Assembly: GCA_046351455.1 (NCBI GenBank)
Contig: JAXLYM010000025.1
Coordinates: forward strand, 93,234 to 157,233
Length of the DNA stretch: 64,000 nucleotides
Origin: JADJRH01 sp046351455
GTDB taxonomy: Bacteria; Myxococcota_A; Polyangia; Polyangiales; Polyangiaceae
Direction of reading: 5' to 3'
The position numbers were made by a program, and so were the translations under genes. The notes under the pieces were generated by a model, which was not told where the DNA came from, did no database searches, and was given only the letters and a program-made list of their open reading frames with translations. Below are positions 54,918-64,000 of the stretch, piece by piece. Position 1 is the stretch's first letter. Each line of letters begins with the position of its first letter.

Positions 54918-55570
54918 TAGCTCGGTAGTCCGGTGATCCGGATTCCGGTGTTCGTCTTGTACTTGCGGTTGAGGTGCAGCAGCACCGGCGTCAGCGACTC
55001 CAGCGCGACCGCGTTCTTCAGCACCCCCGCGTCCAGCCCGCGCAGCCCCAGATCCTCCACCAGCTTGATCGCCGCGTCGCGCGCCGCCTGATCGTCCGCG
55101 CACACGAGCACGTCGCAGTCGATCGCGTGCCCCGGCTCCCCGAGGTGCGCCGAGCTCACGTGGTGCAGCGTCGCGACGACGCGCGTCGTCGGATCCAGCA
55201 TCGTCTGCGCCTCCAGCGCGGCGGACGAGCCGTGCGGCAGCGTCACCTGCGTCACCTTCGGCGGGACGAGCGGCACCGTGATGTCGATCACGATCTTGCC
55301 GGCGAGCGCGTTTTTCAGCCCTTTCAGCGTGTCCGCGTGCGCCGCGTACGGCACCGTGAGCAGCACGATGTCCGAGCTCGCGGCCTCTTCGTTGCTGGCG
55401 CCGGTGATCGCGCCGGAGCCCGCGGGCGCCTCCGCGGCGAGCTCCTTGGCCTTCTCCGCGGCGCGCGCCGCGTCCCGCGAGCCGATGACGATGTCGTGCC
55501 CCTTCGCCGCCCAGCGCAGCGCGAGCCCTTTGCCTTCGCGGCCGGTGCCGCCCACGATTCCGATTCGCAT
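54917..55570 (-). CDS. npdG: NADPH-dependent F420 reductase
   Basis: 217 residues, the usual size of F420:NADP+ oxidoreductase. It moves hydride between NADPH and coenzyme F420, supplying or using reduced F420. Evidence: N-terminal dinucleotide-binding motif GIVGGTGREGKGLALRWAAKGH (residues 4-25), VIGSRD, DIVLLTVPYAAH, GKIVIDITVPLVPP, and the family ending LVEDLGLRGLDAGVLKNA ... LLHLNRKYKTNTGIRITG. Divergent from cofE with 47 bp between start codons, so a shared regulatory region is likely. The context of F420 biosynthesis genes strongly supports the call. Confidence 0.92.
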   Translation of the reverse strand: MRIGIVGGTGREGKGLALRWAAKGHDIVIGSRDAARAAEKAKELAAEAPAGSGAITGASNEEAASSDIVLLTVPYAAHADTLKGLKNALAGKIVIDITVPLVPPKVTQVTLPHGSSAALEAQTMLDPTTRVVATLHHVSSAHLGEPGHAIDCDVLVCADDQAARDAAIKLVEDLGLRGLDAGVLKNAVALESLTPVLLHLNRKYKTNTGIRITGLPS

Positions 55571-55617
55571 CTCCGAGGAGCCTCCGAAAGGCGGCAGAGT
55601 ATGCTACGCGGCCGTTC

Positions 55618-56469
55618 ATGGACCAGCACGAAGCGAAGCCCCGCGCCGCCTCGGACGCGGGCGAGGCGCCGCGACCCGGCTCGTTCGGCTGCGCGGCGCG
55701 GCTCGAAATCGTGGCGCTCTCCGGCCTCCCGATCGTGTCTGCGGGCGACGATCTCGCGGCCCTCATCGGCGAGGCGCTCGCGCGCGACGGCCTCTCGCTC
55801 ATGAACGGCGACGTGCTCGTGGTCACCTCGAAGATCGTGTCGCGGTCGGAGAACCGCTTCGTCGATCTCGCGACGGTGACCCCGTCGGAGGAGGCGCGCG
55901 CGCTCTCCGCGGAGACCGGCAAGGACGCGCGCGTGGTGGAGCTGATCCTGCGCGAGTCGATCGCGATCTCCCGGAAAACGAAGGGCGCCATCATCGTGCG
56001 GCACCGCCTCGGGTTCGTGTGCGCGAACGCCGGCGTCGACGCGAGCAATGCGGCCCCCGCGGGCGCTCCGCCCGGCTCCGGACCGTGGGCGCTCCTGCTC
56101 CCGACCGCGCCGGACGCGGCGGCCGAAGCGATCCGCGCGCGCCTCCACGACGCGACGGGCGCGGCGATCGGCGTCGTGATCAGCGACTCGTTCGGCCGGC
56201 CGTTCCGCCTCGGCACGGTGGGCGCGGCGATCGGCCTCGCGGGCGTGCCCGGCCTCTGGGATCGCCGCGGCGAGAAGGATCTCTTCGGCCGCACGCTGGA
56301 GGCGACGATCACGGCGCTCGGCGATCAGATCGCCGCGACCGCGGATCTCGTCGCGGGCCAGGCGAGCGAGGGCCGCGCGGTCGTGCTCGTGCGCGGCCTC
56401 TCGTTCCCGACCGGCGCGCACACCGCGACGGAGTTGGTGCGCCCGCCGCAAGAGGACACGTACGCATGA
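55618..56469 (+). CDS. cofE: F420-0:gamma-glutamyl ligase
   Basis: CofE adds L-glutamate residues to F420-0 using GTP. 283 residues; the core is single-domain and lacks the ~200-residue C-terminal nitroreductase-like domain fused in FbiB of actinobacteria. Signatures: LMNGDVLVVTSKIVSRSENRFVDL, ETGKDARVVELILRES, KTKGAIIVRHRLGFVCANAGVDASN, and VVISDSFGRPFRLGTVGAAIG. The N-terminus begins with an unusual 30-residue acidic extension. A TATGCT box ends about 13 nt before the ATG, so the transcript may be almost leaderless. First gene of the cofE-cofD-cofC run. Confidence 0.93.
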   Translation: MDQHEAKPRAASDAGEAPRPGSFGCAARLEIVALSGLPIVSAGDDLAALIGEALARDGLSLMNGDVLVVTSKIVSRSENRFVDLATVTPSEEARALSAETGKDARVVELILRESIAISRKTKGAIIVRHRLGFVCANAGVDASNAAPAGAPPGSGPWALLLPTAPDAAAEAIRARLHDATGAAIGVVISDSFGRPFRLGTVGAAIGLAGVPGLWDRRGEKDLFGRTLEATITALGDQIAATADLVAGQASEGRAVVLVRGLSFPTGAHTATELVRPPQEDTYA

Positions 56470-56524
56470 GATCGAAGACGTCCTCTCCATGGACTGACCA
56501 CCTCGCCGAAGGGGATCCCCGCGC

Positions 56525-57463
56525 GTGAGATCGCAGCCTTTTTCCCGGGTCGTTTGTCTCTCCGGCGGCGTCGGCGGAGCGCGCCTGCTCCACGGCCTCG
56601 CGCGCGCGTTGCCTGCGGATGCGCTCACCGTCGTCGTGAACACGGGCGACGACTTCAAGCACTGGGGCCTCCACATCTCGCCTGACCTCGACACCGTGAT
56701 GTACACGCTGAGCGGGCTCGGCCACGAGGCGCGCGGCTGGGGCCTCGCGGAGGAGACGTTCGGCGCGCTGGAGATGGTGAAGCGCTACGGCGGGGACGAC
56801 TGGTTCGCGCTCGGCGATCGCGACCTCGGCACGCACCTCGTCCGCACGGAGGCGCTCTCCCGCGGCGACACGCTCACCGCGATCACCGCGCGCCTCTTCC
56901 GCGGCCTCGGCGTGACGACGCGCGTGCTCCCGATGGCCGACGGGTGGTGCCGCACCATGATCGACACCGAGACGGCCGGCACGCTCCCGTTCCAGGAGTG
57001 GTTCGTGAAGATGCGCACGGCGCCGGTCGTGAAGCGCGTCTGGTTCGACGGCACGCGCACACCCGCGCCGGGTTTGATCGAGGCGATCGACGCGAGCGAG
57101 CTCGTGGTGATCGGCCCGTCGAACCCGTACGTCTCGGTGGACCCGATCCTCGCGATGGACGGCGTGCGCGCGGCGATCGCGAAGAAGCCCGTGCTCGCGC
57201 TGAGCCCGATCCTCGGCGGCCGCGCGGTGAAGGGCCCGCTCGCCGAGATGATCCGCGCGCTGCGCGGGGAGGACGCGTCGCCCGGCGCAATCGTCCGCCA
57301 CTACGACGGCTTGTTGCGCGGCATCTTCGTGGAGGCGGGCGACGAGGGGCTCGTGAACGTCCCGGGATGCGCGGTGCGCGGCGGCGCGACGTTGATGACG
57401 GACCGCGCGGCGAGCCTCCGCCTCGCGACCGAGATGCTCGATTTCGCGGCGACGCTCGCATGA
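56525..57463 (+). CDS. cofD: 2-phospho-L-lactate (or equivalent) transferase
   Basis: 312 residues, GTG 56525. CofD transfers the phospho-acid moiety from the GDP-activated intermediate (made by CofC) to Fo, giving F420-0 or dehydro-F420-0. Conserved: CLSGGVGGARLLHGLARAL (residues 11-29), VNTGDDFKHWGLHISPDLDT, LGDRDLGTH, and SNPYVSVDPIL. Length and motifs match FbiA/CofD. It overlaps cofC by 4 bp (ATGA). Whether it uses lactyl, PEP or glyceryl groups cannot be seen from the sequence. Confidence 0.95.
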   Translation: MRSQPFSRVVCLSGGVGGARLLHGLARALPADALTVVVNTGDDFKHWGLHISPDLDTVMYTLSGLGHEARGWGLAEETFGALEMVKRYGGDDWFALGDRDLGTHLVRTEALSRGDTLTAITARLFRGLGVTTRVLPMADGWCRTMIDTETAGTLPFQEWFVKMRTAPVVKRVWFDGTRTPAPGLIEAIDASELVVIGPSNPYVSVDPILAMDGVRAAIAKKPVLALSPILGGRAVKGPLAEMIRALRGEDASPGAIVRHYDGLLRGIFVEAGDEGLVNVPGCAVRGGATLMTDRAASLRLATEMLDFAATLA

Positions 57464-58146
57464 ACCGCGACGCGCGCACGGACAGCGACGTCGAGCACGG
57501 CGGCGTTCGCGCGCACAGCGACGTCGGTCAGCCGTGGGCGCTCGTCCCCGTGAAGCGCTTCGATCAGGGTAAATCGCGCCTCGGAGAGGCCTTGTCCCCG
57601 GAGGCCCGCGCGGATCTGGCGCGCAGCATGTTCGATCGCGTGGTGGGCAGTGTGCTCGGATCCCTTGTCAAAGAAGGCGTTTTGGGGGGCGTCCTCGTGA
57701 TCACCGACGGCCCCGACGTGGCCGAGCGAGCGCTCCACTTCGGCGCGCACACGTCGATCCGGCCGGGCACGGGGCCGGGTCGCAAGCTCGGAGCGATCGT
57801 CGACGAGGGCCTCGCGGACCTTGTTTTCAAGGGGGCGCTGTCTGCTCTCGTCATCATGGCAGACCTCCCCGCGCTCGAAGCGTCCGACGTGCGCGCCCTC
57901 GTCGCTCTGCTGCAAACGCACGACGTGGTGCTTGCGCCGGACGCCGCCGGAACAGGCACCAACGCCCTCGCGATGCGCCTCCCCGCGCCGATGAATACAC
58001 GCTTCTGCGGCGGAGAGAGCCTCGTGGATCACCTGCGAACAGCGAGCGATCAGGGCCTCAGCATCGCGATGTGCGAGCGCGCGGGCCTCGGCTTCGACGT
58101 CGATCAGACTGCCGATCTCGCCAAGCTCCAGACCGCGCGGAAGTGA
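57460..58146 (+). CDS. cofC: Phospholactate (or PEP/phosphoglycerate) guanylyltransferase
   Basis: 228 residues, ATG 57460 overlapping the cofD stop. CofC activates the phospho-acid with GTP. Motifs: WALVPVKRFDQGKSRLGEALSPEARADLARSMFDRV and the acidic MADLPALEASDV of nucleotidyltransferases, with TNALAMRLPAP near the C-terminus. Its N-terminus carries a 26-residue acidic lead-in. The substrate class (phospholactate, PEP or 3-phosphoglycerate) is not resolved by inspection. Confidence 0.92.
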   Translation: MNRDARTDSDVEHGGVRAHSDVGQPWALVPVKRFDQGKSRLGEALSPEARADLARSMFDRVVGSVLGSLVKEGVLGGVLVITDGPDVAERALHFGAHTSIRPGTGPGRKLGAIVDEGLADLVFKGALSALVIMADLPALEASDVRALVALLQTHDVVLAPDAAGTGTNALAMRLPAPMNTRFCGGESLVDHLRTASDQGLSIAMCERAGLGFDVDQTADLAKLQTARK

Positions 58147-58165
58147 AGCGAAGGGACAGAAGCGA

Positions 58166-58252
58166 GGGTGCCCACCCCCGCCCTCCCTTCGGTCGGGCGC
58201 CCCTCCCAAGCGTCGTGCTCGGCCCAAGGGCCTGCGCGCGCCGCGGGAGGGG
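58166..58252 (+). repeat. Dispersed hairpin element, copy 2
   Basis: Same block order as at 4796-4882: GGGTGCCCACCCCCG (58166-58180), GCCCCTCCC (58199-58207) pairing with GGGAGGGG (58245-58252), and an inner GGCCC-aa-GGGCC hairpin (58221-58232). It lies between the convergent ends of cofC and cofH. Confidence 0.6.
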
Positions 58253-58268
58253 AACCTTCCACTCCCAG

Positions 58269-58334
58269 GTGCGCACGTGCGTACCTCCACGTGCGCACGT
58301 GCGTACCTCCACGTTCGTGCGCACGACCTCCACC
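58269..58334. repeat. 22-bp tandem repeats between cofC and cofH
   Basis: Two exact 22-bp copies (58269-58290 and 58291-58312) contain GTGCGCACGTGCGTACC, and a third degenerate copy follows (58313-58334). Each contains ACGTGCGCACGT-type palindromes. Period 22 is two helical turns. Convergent, non-coding location. Confidence 0.75.
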
Positions 58335-58405
58335 CGAGACGCTCGCTGAGACGCGGTTCAAGCGGCGACAGAGACAAGAAGACCTCTCCCGCGCCCCCCA
58401 AAAAA

Positions 58406-59707
58406 TCAGACCACCTTCGGTGAAGCGCCCTTCTCTTTCCGAAACCGGAAGCGGCTGTCGCGCGTGAGCTGCACGTAGCTGCCGAACGTCGCGTCCGCGT
58501 CCACCACCTCGTCGAGGCGCTCCGGCACCTCGTCTTCGCTCGGCTCCAGGCCGAAATCGCGGCGGATCTTGTACATCGTGGTGCGCTCCGCGGGCGGGCG
58601 GCCCACGCTGCGCGCGAGCGCTCGCAGGCGCGACGGCGACACGAACTGGCCGTGCTCCGCGCCCGCCGACGTCGAGATGCTCTCGTTCATCAACGTGCCG
58701 CCGAGATCGTTCGCGCCCCAGCCGAGCAGCTCCGCCGACATCGCGAGCCCCTGCTTCACCCACGAGACCTGAAGGTTCCGGAACGTCGGCCCGATCATCA
58801 GCCGCGCGATCGCGAACAGCCGCGCCACCTCGATCTTCGTCGGCCCGGGCTGCAGATCCGGCACGAGCTGCTTCACCGTGAGCGGCGCCTCCTCGTGCAC
58901 GAACGAGAGCGGCACGAGCTCCGTGAACCCGCCCGTCTCCTTCTGGATCGAGCGCAGCAAACCGAGGTGCCGCGCGCGCTGCTCCGCCGTGTCCACGTGG
59001 CCGAACATGATCGTCGACGTCGTCGGCAGACCTATCGCGTGCGCCGCGCGGACGACCTCGATCCACTCCGCCGTCGTGATGCGACCCGGCGCGATCGCCG
59101 CGCGCAGATCGTCGTCGAGGATCTCCGCGCTCGTGCCCGGCAGCGTGTCGAGCCCCGCCTCCTTCAGCATCGTGAGGTGCTCTCGGAACGACACGCCGAG
59201 CAGCTTGGCCCCGTACTTCACCTCCTCCGGCGAGAAGGCGTGCACGTGCAGCTCGGGCGCCGCGGCCTTGAGCGCGCGCGTCAGATCCGCGTACGCGCGG
59301 CCGTCCATCCCCGGCGCGAGGCCCGCTTGCAGGCACACCTCGGTCGCGCCCAGATCGCGCGCCTCGATCGCGCGCCGCACGATCTCCTCCGTGCCGAGGA
59401 AATAAGCCTCCTCCGACCGCTGCAGCCGCGAGAACGCGCAGAAGTGGCACGTCTTGATGCAGGCGTTCGTGAAGTTGATGTTGCGGTTGACCACGTACGT
59501 GACGCGGTCCCCCGCCTGCCGCCGCCGCATCTCGTCCGCCGTCGCGCGCAGCGCTTCGAGATCCGCGCCCTCCACCGACGAGAGGACGAGCGCGCCTTCG
59601 ATCGAGAGCTCGCGATCGGACAGGCACGCTTCCAGGATCGATCGCGCGGGCGACGACGCCTCCGCGAGCGCGCGATCCAGGGGCAAACGAAGGGTGAGGT
59701 GATTCAC
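58406..59707 (-). CDS. cofH: Fo synthase subunit 2 (radical SAM)
   Basis: 433 residues, GTG 59707 (AGGAGGT nearby) overlapping the cofG stop by GTGA. CofH joins 5-amino-6-ribitylaminouracil and tyrosine in the Fo pathway. Radical SAM Fe-S motif NACIKTCHFCAFS (Cys83, Cys87, Cys90) and family stretches YVVNRNINFTNAC, LGATEVCLQAGLAPGMDG, and HVHAFSPEEVKYGAKLL. It is a separate gene from cofG, unlike the fused FbiC of actinobacteria. The minus-strand order is cofG then cofH. Confidence 0.94.
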   Translation of the reverse strand: MNHLTLRLPLDRALAEASSPARSILEACLSDRELSIEGALVLSSVEGADLEALRATADEMRRRQAGDRVTYVVNRNINFTNACIKTCHFCAFSRLQRSEEAYFLGTEEIVRRAIEARDLGATEVCLQAGLAPGMDGRAYADLTRALKAAAPELHVHAFSPEEVKYGAKLLGVSFREHLTMLKEAGLDTLPGTSAEILDDDLRAAIAPGRITTAEWIEVVRAAHAIGLPTTSTIMFGHVDTAEQRARHLGLLRSIQKETGGFTELVPLSFVHEEAPLTVKQLVPDLQPGPTKIEVARLFAIARLMIGPTFRNLQVSWVKQGLAMSAELLGWGANDLGGTLMNESISTSAGAEHGQFVSPSRLRALARSVGRPPAERTTMYKIRRDFGLEPSEDEVPERLDEVVDADATFGSYVQLTRDSRFRFRKEKGASPKVV

Positions 59708-60945
59708 GAACAGACCTCCACGCTCGGGGTCACAGGGCGCGACGCGGGCTTTTCGAACTTGCGCTCCATCCGCTCCACCGCCGCGTGGCACGGCGCGACG
59801 AGCGCGGGATCGACCCACCCATCCATCGCGAGGAACCGCTCGTACACCGGCAATCGCGGGCGCAGCGTGAACCCGAGCCGCGCGTGCTCGGCCGCGAGGG
59901 CGTCGAGGTGCGGCCACGGGTGACGCGGGTTGATGTAGTCGGGCGTCACCGGCGAGATGCCGCCCCAGTCGTTGATCCCCGAAGAAAGAAGCCGTTCCGT
60001 CGCGCCGGGGTTCAGGTTCGGCGGCGCCTGCACGCCCACGTCGTCGTCGAGGATCAGCCGCGCCAGCGCGATCGCGTGCTCGATCTCGAGGTCGTCCGGC
60101 TCCGGCGCGCGCGCCATCGGGACGCGCTCCGTCTCCACCGTGAGCATCGCCGACGGCCCCGCCACCGCGCGGAAGTTCTGCACGATCACCTCTTGAATGT
60201 GGCCGAATCGCCGGTGCAGCGCGCGGATCGCGAGCAGGCTCTCCACCCGCTCGCGCCGCGTCTCCCCGATGCCGATCAGGATGCCTGTCGTGAACGGGAT
60301 CCGCAGCTCGCCGGCCTCCGTGAGCATCTTGATCCGCCGCTCCGGCCTTTTATCCGGCGCGCGGTGGTGCGGCATGCCCGGCTCGCACAGGCGCGGGCTC
60401 ACGTTCTCCAGCATCAGCCCGAGGCTCACGTTCACCTCTTTGAGCCGCGCCATCTCCTCGCGCTCCAGCACGCCCGCGTTCGTGTGCGGGAGCAGGCCGA
60501 GGCCGAGCGCCTCCCGTCCGGACTGATGGAGGTAGTCCACGGTGGAGGCCTGTCCGAACCTCGCGAGCGTGCGCCGGTAAGCCGAGAACGCGCCCTCGGG
60601 CTTGTCGCCGAGGCAGAACAGCGCCTCCACACAGCCGGCCGTGCGCGCGCGAGACAGCGTGTCCGTCACCTCGTCCGGCGCCATCGTCCACTCCCCCTCT
60701 TGCCCCGGCGACCTGCGAAACGAGCAGTAATCGCAGCGGTTGCGGCACAGGTTCGTGAGCGGCAGGAACACCTTCGGCGAGAACGTGACGCGGCGCCCCC
60801 ACAGCGCGTCTCGTCGCTTCGCGGCGGCGGCGCAGAGCGGCGCGATCTCCTGCGCGGGCAGCTCGGCGAGGACGAGGGCGTCATCGTCGTCGATCGGGCC
60901 TGAGCCCAGCGCGCGCGCGAGGGAGCGCTCGAGGTCGTTGCGCAT
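59704..60945 (-). CDS. cofG: Fo synthase subunit 1 (radical SAM)
   Basis: 413 residues, ATG 60945. CofG completes the deazaflavin ring in Fo synthesis with CofH. Radical SAM motif LCRNRCDYCSFRR (Cys67, Cys71, Cys74), and CofG-type stretches VEALFCLGDKPE, LLPHTNAGVL, MLENVSPRLCEPGMPHHRAPDK, and IGIGETRRERVESLLAIRALH. An N-terminal ~50-residue helical extension precedes the barrel. Overlaps cofH by 4 bp; the Fo enzymes form one unit facing away from the cofE-D-C run. Confidence 0.95.
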   Translation of the reverse strand: MRNDLERSLARALGSGPIDDDDALVLAELPAQEIAPLCAAAAKRRDALWGRRVTFSPKVFLPLTNLCRNRCDYCSFRRSPGQEGEWTMAPDEVTDTLSRARTAGCVEALFCLGDKPEGAFSAYRRTLARFGQASTVDYLHQSGREALGLGLLPHTNAGVLEREEMARLKEVNVSLGLMLENVSPRLCEPGMPHHRAPDKRPERRIKMLTEAGELRIPFTTGILIGIGETRRERVESLLAIRALHRRFGHIQEVIVQNFRAVAGPSAMLTVETERVPMARAPEPDDLEIEHAIALARLILDDDVGVQAPPNLNPGATERLLSSGINDWGGISPVTPDYINPRHPWPHLDALAAEHARLGFTLRPRLPVYERFLAMDGWVDPALVAPCHAAVERMERKFEKPASRPVTPSVEVCS

Positions 60946-61080
60946 CGCAGCGGACCCTAGCCCCAACCCGCCCCCAGGACAACGTAACAGAAGAGGCTCC
61001 AACCGACGTCGAAGCACGCGCGAACGCGAGGCCCGAAGCTGCTAGCCGGGCAAAGGCATCGTTAGCGGATCGCGTGGGGT

Positions 61081-61165
61081 GGGGACCCCGACGGGTCCCC
61101 CGGCGGGGCGGGGCGGCGCGTGCCGCCCCGAGATGGGAAAAAGAGAGGTTGGCATCGCCAACCTC
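61081..61165 (+). promoter_or_regulatory. Three consecutive perfect hairpins in leader region
   Basis: Hairpin 1: GGGGACCC-CGAC-GGGTCCCC (61081-61100). Hairpin 2: GGGGCGGC-GCGT-GCCGCCCC (61110-61129). Hairpin 3: GAGGTTGGC-ATC-GCCAACCTC (61145-61165). They lie 43-127 bp before the start codon of the PPOX gene and 136 bp from the cofG start. They could be a leader structure, a bidirectional terminator for upstream transcription, or a repeat element. Confidence 0.45.
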
Positions 61166-61207
61166 GGCTGCGATAGTGCGCCGCGAATTCGAGAGGAGAA
61201 AGAACCC

Positions 61208-61609
61208 ATGGCGACGATTCCGGCCACGCACCAGGACCTGTTCACCCCCGAGAAGAAGTCGTTCGCGATGCTCGCGACCGTCCAGCCCGACGGCACGCCG
61301 CAGGTGACGCCGGTGTGGTTCGACCTCAACGGAGGCAACGTCCGCATCAACACCGCGAAGGGCCGCGTGAAGCAGCGCAACATGCAGCAGAACGCGAACG
61401 TCGCGATCGCGATCATGGACCCGACGAACCCGTACCGTTACATCCAGGTGCGCGGCAAAGTCGTCGTCGTCACCGAGGAGAACGCGGACGCGCACATCGA
61501 CTCGCTCGCGATGAAGTACATGGGCGTGGAGAAGTACCCGTTCCGCCAGCCCAACGAGCAGCGCGTCATCTTCGAGATCGAGCCCGCCTCTTTCCAGGCG
61601 ATGGGCTGA
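61208..61609 (+). CDS. PPOX-class (candidate F420-dependent) protein
   Basis: 133 residues, ATG 61208 with AGGAG 8 nt ahead. The sequence FAMLATVQPDGTPQVTPVWFDLNGGNVRINTAKGRVKQRNMQQNANVAIAIM is the split beta-barrel flavin/deazaflavin-binding fold of the PPOX (pyridoxamine-phosphate-oxidase-like) family. Its length and TAKGRVKQRN region match actinobacterial F420-dependent members. A place beside the F420 genes supports F420 as cofactor, but the substrate is unknown. Convergent with the LLM gene, which starts at 62659 and ends 37 bp away. The leader holds three hairpins. Confidence 0.8.
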   Translation: MATIPATHQDLFTPEKKSFAMLATVQPDGTPQVTPVWFDLNGGNVRINTAKGRVKQRNMQQNANVAIAIMDPTNPYRYIQVRGKVVVVTEENADAHIDSLAMKYMGVEKYPFRQPNEQRVIFEIEPASFQAMG

Positions 61610-61631
61610 TCTCGGAGAGACTCCCCCCCTT

Positions 61632-61645
61632 CGAGACTGCCAGTC

Positions 61646-61646
<1 letters not shown>
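61632..61646. repeat. GAGACTGCCAGTCTC palindrome between PPOX and LLM genes
   Basis: Perfect 15-bp palindrome in the short convergent gap. An exact-pattern copy with central G occurs inside the CDF gene. Confidence 0.4.
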
Positions 61647-62659
<1,013 letters not shown>

Positions 62660-62996
62660 GAGAAGGCTCTAACCCCCACCGCGAGCGGCCGTCAATCGAG
62701 GACGCGCGCCGCCCGCCTTTGCCGAACGAAAAAAAAGACACGCGCCTGCGCTGCTCCGTCCTGAAACGAGCGCGACCGCGTTGTCATGGCGGCGTGACGC
62801 GCCCGACGAGGAATCGACGAGAGGAATCGATCAGCGCTCTTCGACTGCCGCTCTCCGCTCCTCGGCGAACGTGCCACTCTGGGTCAACCGCGCTGAAAAC
62901 GGCGAAATTCGCCGGGCAAATTGCGCTTGCGCGGGGCAACTCCAAGGGTGATGTTGGCGCAGTGTTCGTGGGGCGCGGGCCCCGAGGAGGACTCTC
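62660..62996. other. Divergent intergenic region between LLM and lipoprotein genes
   Basis: 337 bp without a gene. It holds a perfect 15-bp palindrome CGGCGAAATTCGCCG (62900-62914) about 83 bp before the lipoprotein start, and two GAGGAATCGA repeats (around 62807-62830). The GGGCAAATTGCGCTTGC stretch looks like a sigma-54 site but has 12 nt rather than 10 between GG and GC, so it was not accepted. Confidence 0.4.
62900..62914. repeat. 15-bp palindrome, possible operator
   Basis: CGGCGAA-A-TTCGCCG, exact except for the central base, 83-97 bp upstream of the lipoprotein gene. Confidence 0.35.
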
Positions 62997-63639
<643 letters not shown>

Positions 63640-63641
<2 letters not shown>

Positions 63642-63655
63642 GCCTTCAGTGGCTC
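63640..63655. terminator. Small hairpin between convergent genes
   Basis: GAGCC (63640-63644), loop TTCAGT, GGCTC (63651-63655). The stem is only 5 bp and it overlaps both stop codons; weak terminator candidate. Confidence 0.3.
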
Positions 63656-64000
63656 TTCGCGTAACAAGCCCCGTACGTCTCCATCGCGGCCACGAAGGCG
63701 GCGTCCTCGTCCACGCACGCGGCGTCGCCGCCGAGGGCCAGATCGCAGCTCGTCGCCCGGCAATCGAAGAGGGCCTTCCACGCGCCGCGAAAGGCCTCGT
63801 CGGCGTCGCACGCCGGGTCCACGAAAGAGAGCGCGTTCCGGAACATGGCCTTGCATGACTCCACCGTGGCAGGGGGGTAGTCACCGGCGCTGTTCGCGTT
63901 GACGCACTCCGCGGTCTTCTCGCACAGCGCGCCGGTCGACGCGGAGTAGGCGTCGTCCACGTACGCCGCGCCGCCCGACGGATCCGGAGAGACCACGTGC
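63646..64000 (-). CDS. Cys-containing protein, 5' end cut off by window edge
   Basis: About 118 codons of the C-terminal part are visible; the frame is open to the window end. Cys pattern (CEKTAECVN, SCKAMF, ACDADEAF, FDCRATSCDL, ACVDEDA, GACYAKSH) with Ala-rich helices suggests a secreted helical protein. No family recognised. Start lies outside the window (a GTG at 63996 is inside the open frame but not supported). Confidence 0.55.
   Translation of the reverse strand, partial: HVVSPDPSGGAAYVDDAYSASTGALCEKTAECVNANSAGDYPPATVESCKAMFRNALSFVDPACDADEAFRGAWKALFDCRATSCDLALGGDAACVDEDAAFVAAMETYGACYAKSH

Noticed and set aside
62917..62930. Sigma-54-like site before the last lipoprotein gene
   Set aside because: GG and GC are 12 nt apart instead of 10, so it does not fit a -24/-12 promoter.

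Overview
The window looks like a chromosome segment of a large-genome, high-GC member of the Myxococcota, probably of the Polyangia type. Evidence: very high GC with GC-rich third positions; many exported lipoproteins with Gly/Ser/Thr-rich linkers; a MopE-like protein with CDGxDNDCDG repeats; a MYXO-CTERM-type sorting tail; two eukaryotic-like Ser/Thr kinases; a hybrid histidine kinase; and an FHA-type sigma-54 activator. I saw no phage or insertion-sequence genes, no CRISPR array and no tRNA or rRNA. About 50 genes are supported. All identifications come from reading the sequence; no database search was run.

Layout. 1-6.9 kb: surface and secreted proteins (a truncated lipoprotein gene, the MopE-like protein, an M64 metallopeptidase with its lipoprotein partner) around the rRNA methyltransferase gene rsmI. 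7-16 kb: uvrA behind a LexA-like box, glycogen phosphorylase glgP, and several lipoproteins and small proteins (YciI, TerB-like). 16-31 kb: hybrid histidine kinase, outer-membrane-like protein, Cys-rich/PPC lipoprotein, a zinc-finger Ser/Thr kinase translationally coupled to an OPT transporter, a sialidase-fold lipoprotein and a dihaem cytochrome c lipoprotein. 31-36 kb: a tandem family of Cys-rich (Dickkopf-like) lipoproteins. Each transcription unit is preceded by a good -24/-12 (sigma-54) promoter at a conserved distance, including a 30-codon unit that keeps only the signal peptide. 36-43 kb: ABC transporter pair, second Ser/Thr kinase coupled to a PEGA-like protein, the FHA-AAA+-Fis sigma-54 activator, and a soluble chemoreceptor-like protein. 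43-55 kb: GH31 glycosidase lipoprotein, an exported lipoprotein with five Tudor-like modules, a CDF metal transporter, an alpha/beta hydrolase, formimidoyltransferase-cyclodeaminase (histidine degradation), and a beta-propeller/dihaem peroxidase-like protein. 54.9-62.7 kb: a compact cofactor F420 locus holding npdG, cofE, cofD, cofC, cofH, cofG, a PPOX-family candidate F420 protein and an LLM-class F420 oxidoreductase. The window ends with a lipoprotein gene and a truncated gene.

How the genes work together. The F420 genes make deazaflavin chromophore Fo (CofG+CofH), activate and attach the phospho-acid side chain (CofC, CofD), add glutamates (CofE), recycle the cofactor with NADPH (NpdG) and use it (LLM oxidoreductase, perhaps the PPOX protein). 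The other strong theme is sigma-54 control. The four -24/-12 promoters of the Cys-rich cluster lie about 5-9 kb from an FHA-type enhancer-binding protein gene, which makes it a natural but unproven candidate activator.

Non-coding structure: a 100-bp tandem duplication of the MYXO-CTERM-coding end of the M64 peptidase gene; an ~85-bp hairpin element present twice (4.8 and 58.2 kb); three consecutive perfect hairpins before the PPOX gene; 22-bp repeats between cofC and cofH; and a 51-nt two-part hairpin before the propeller gene.
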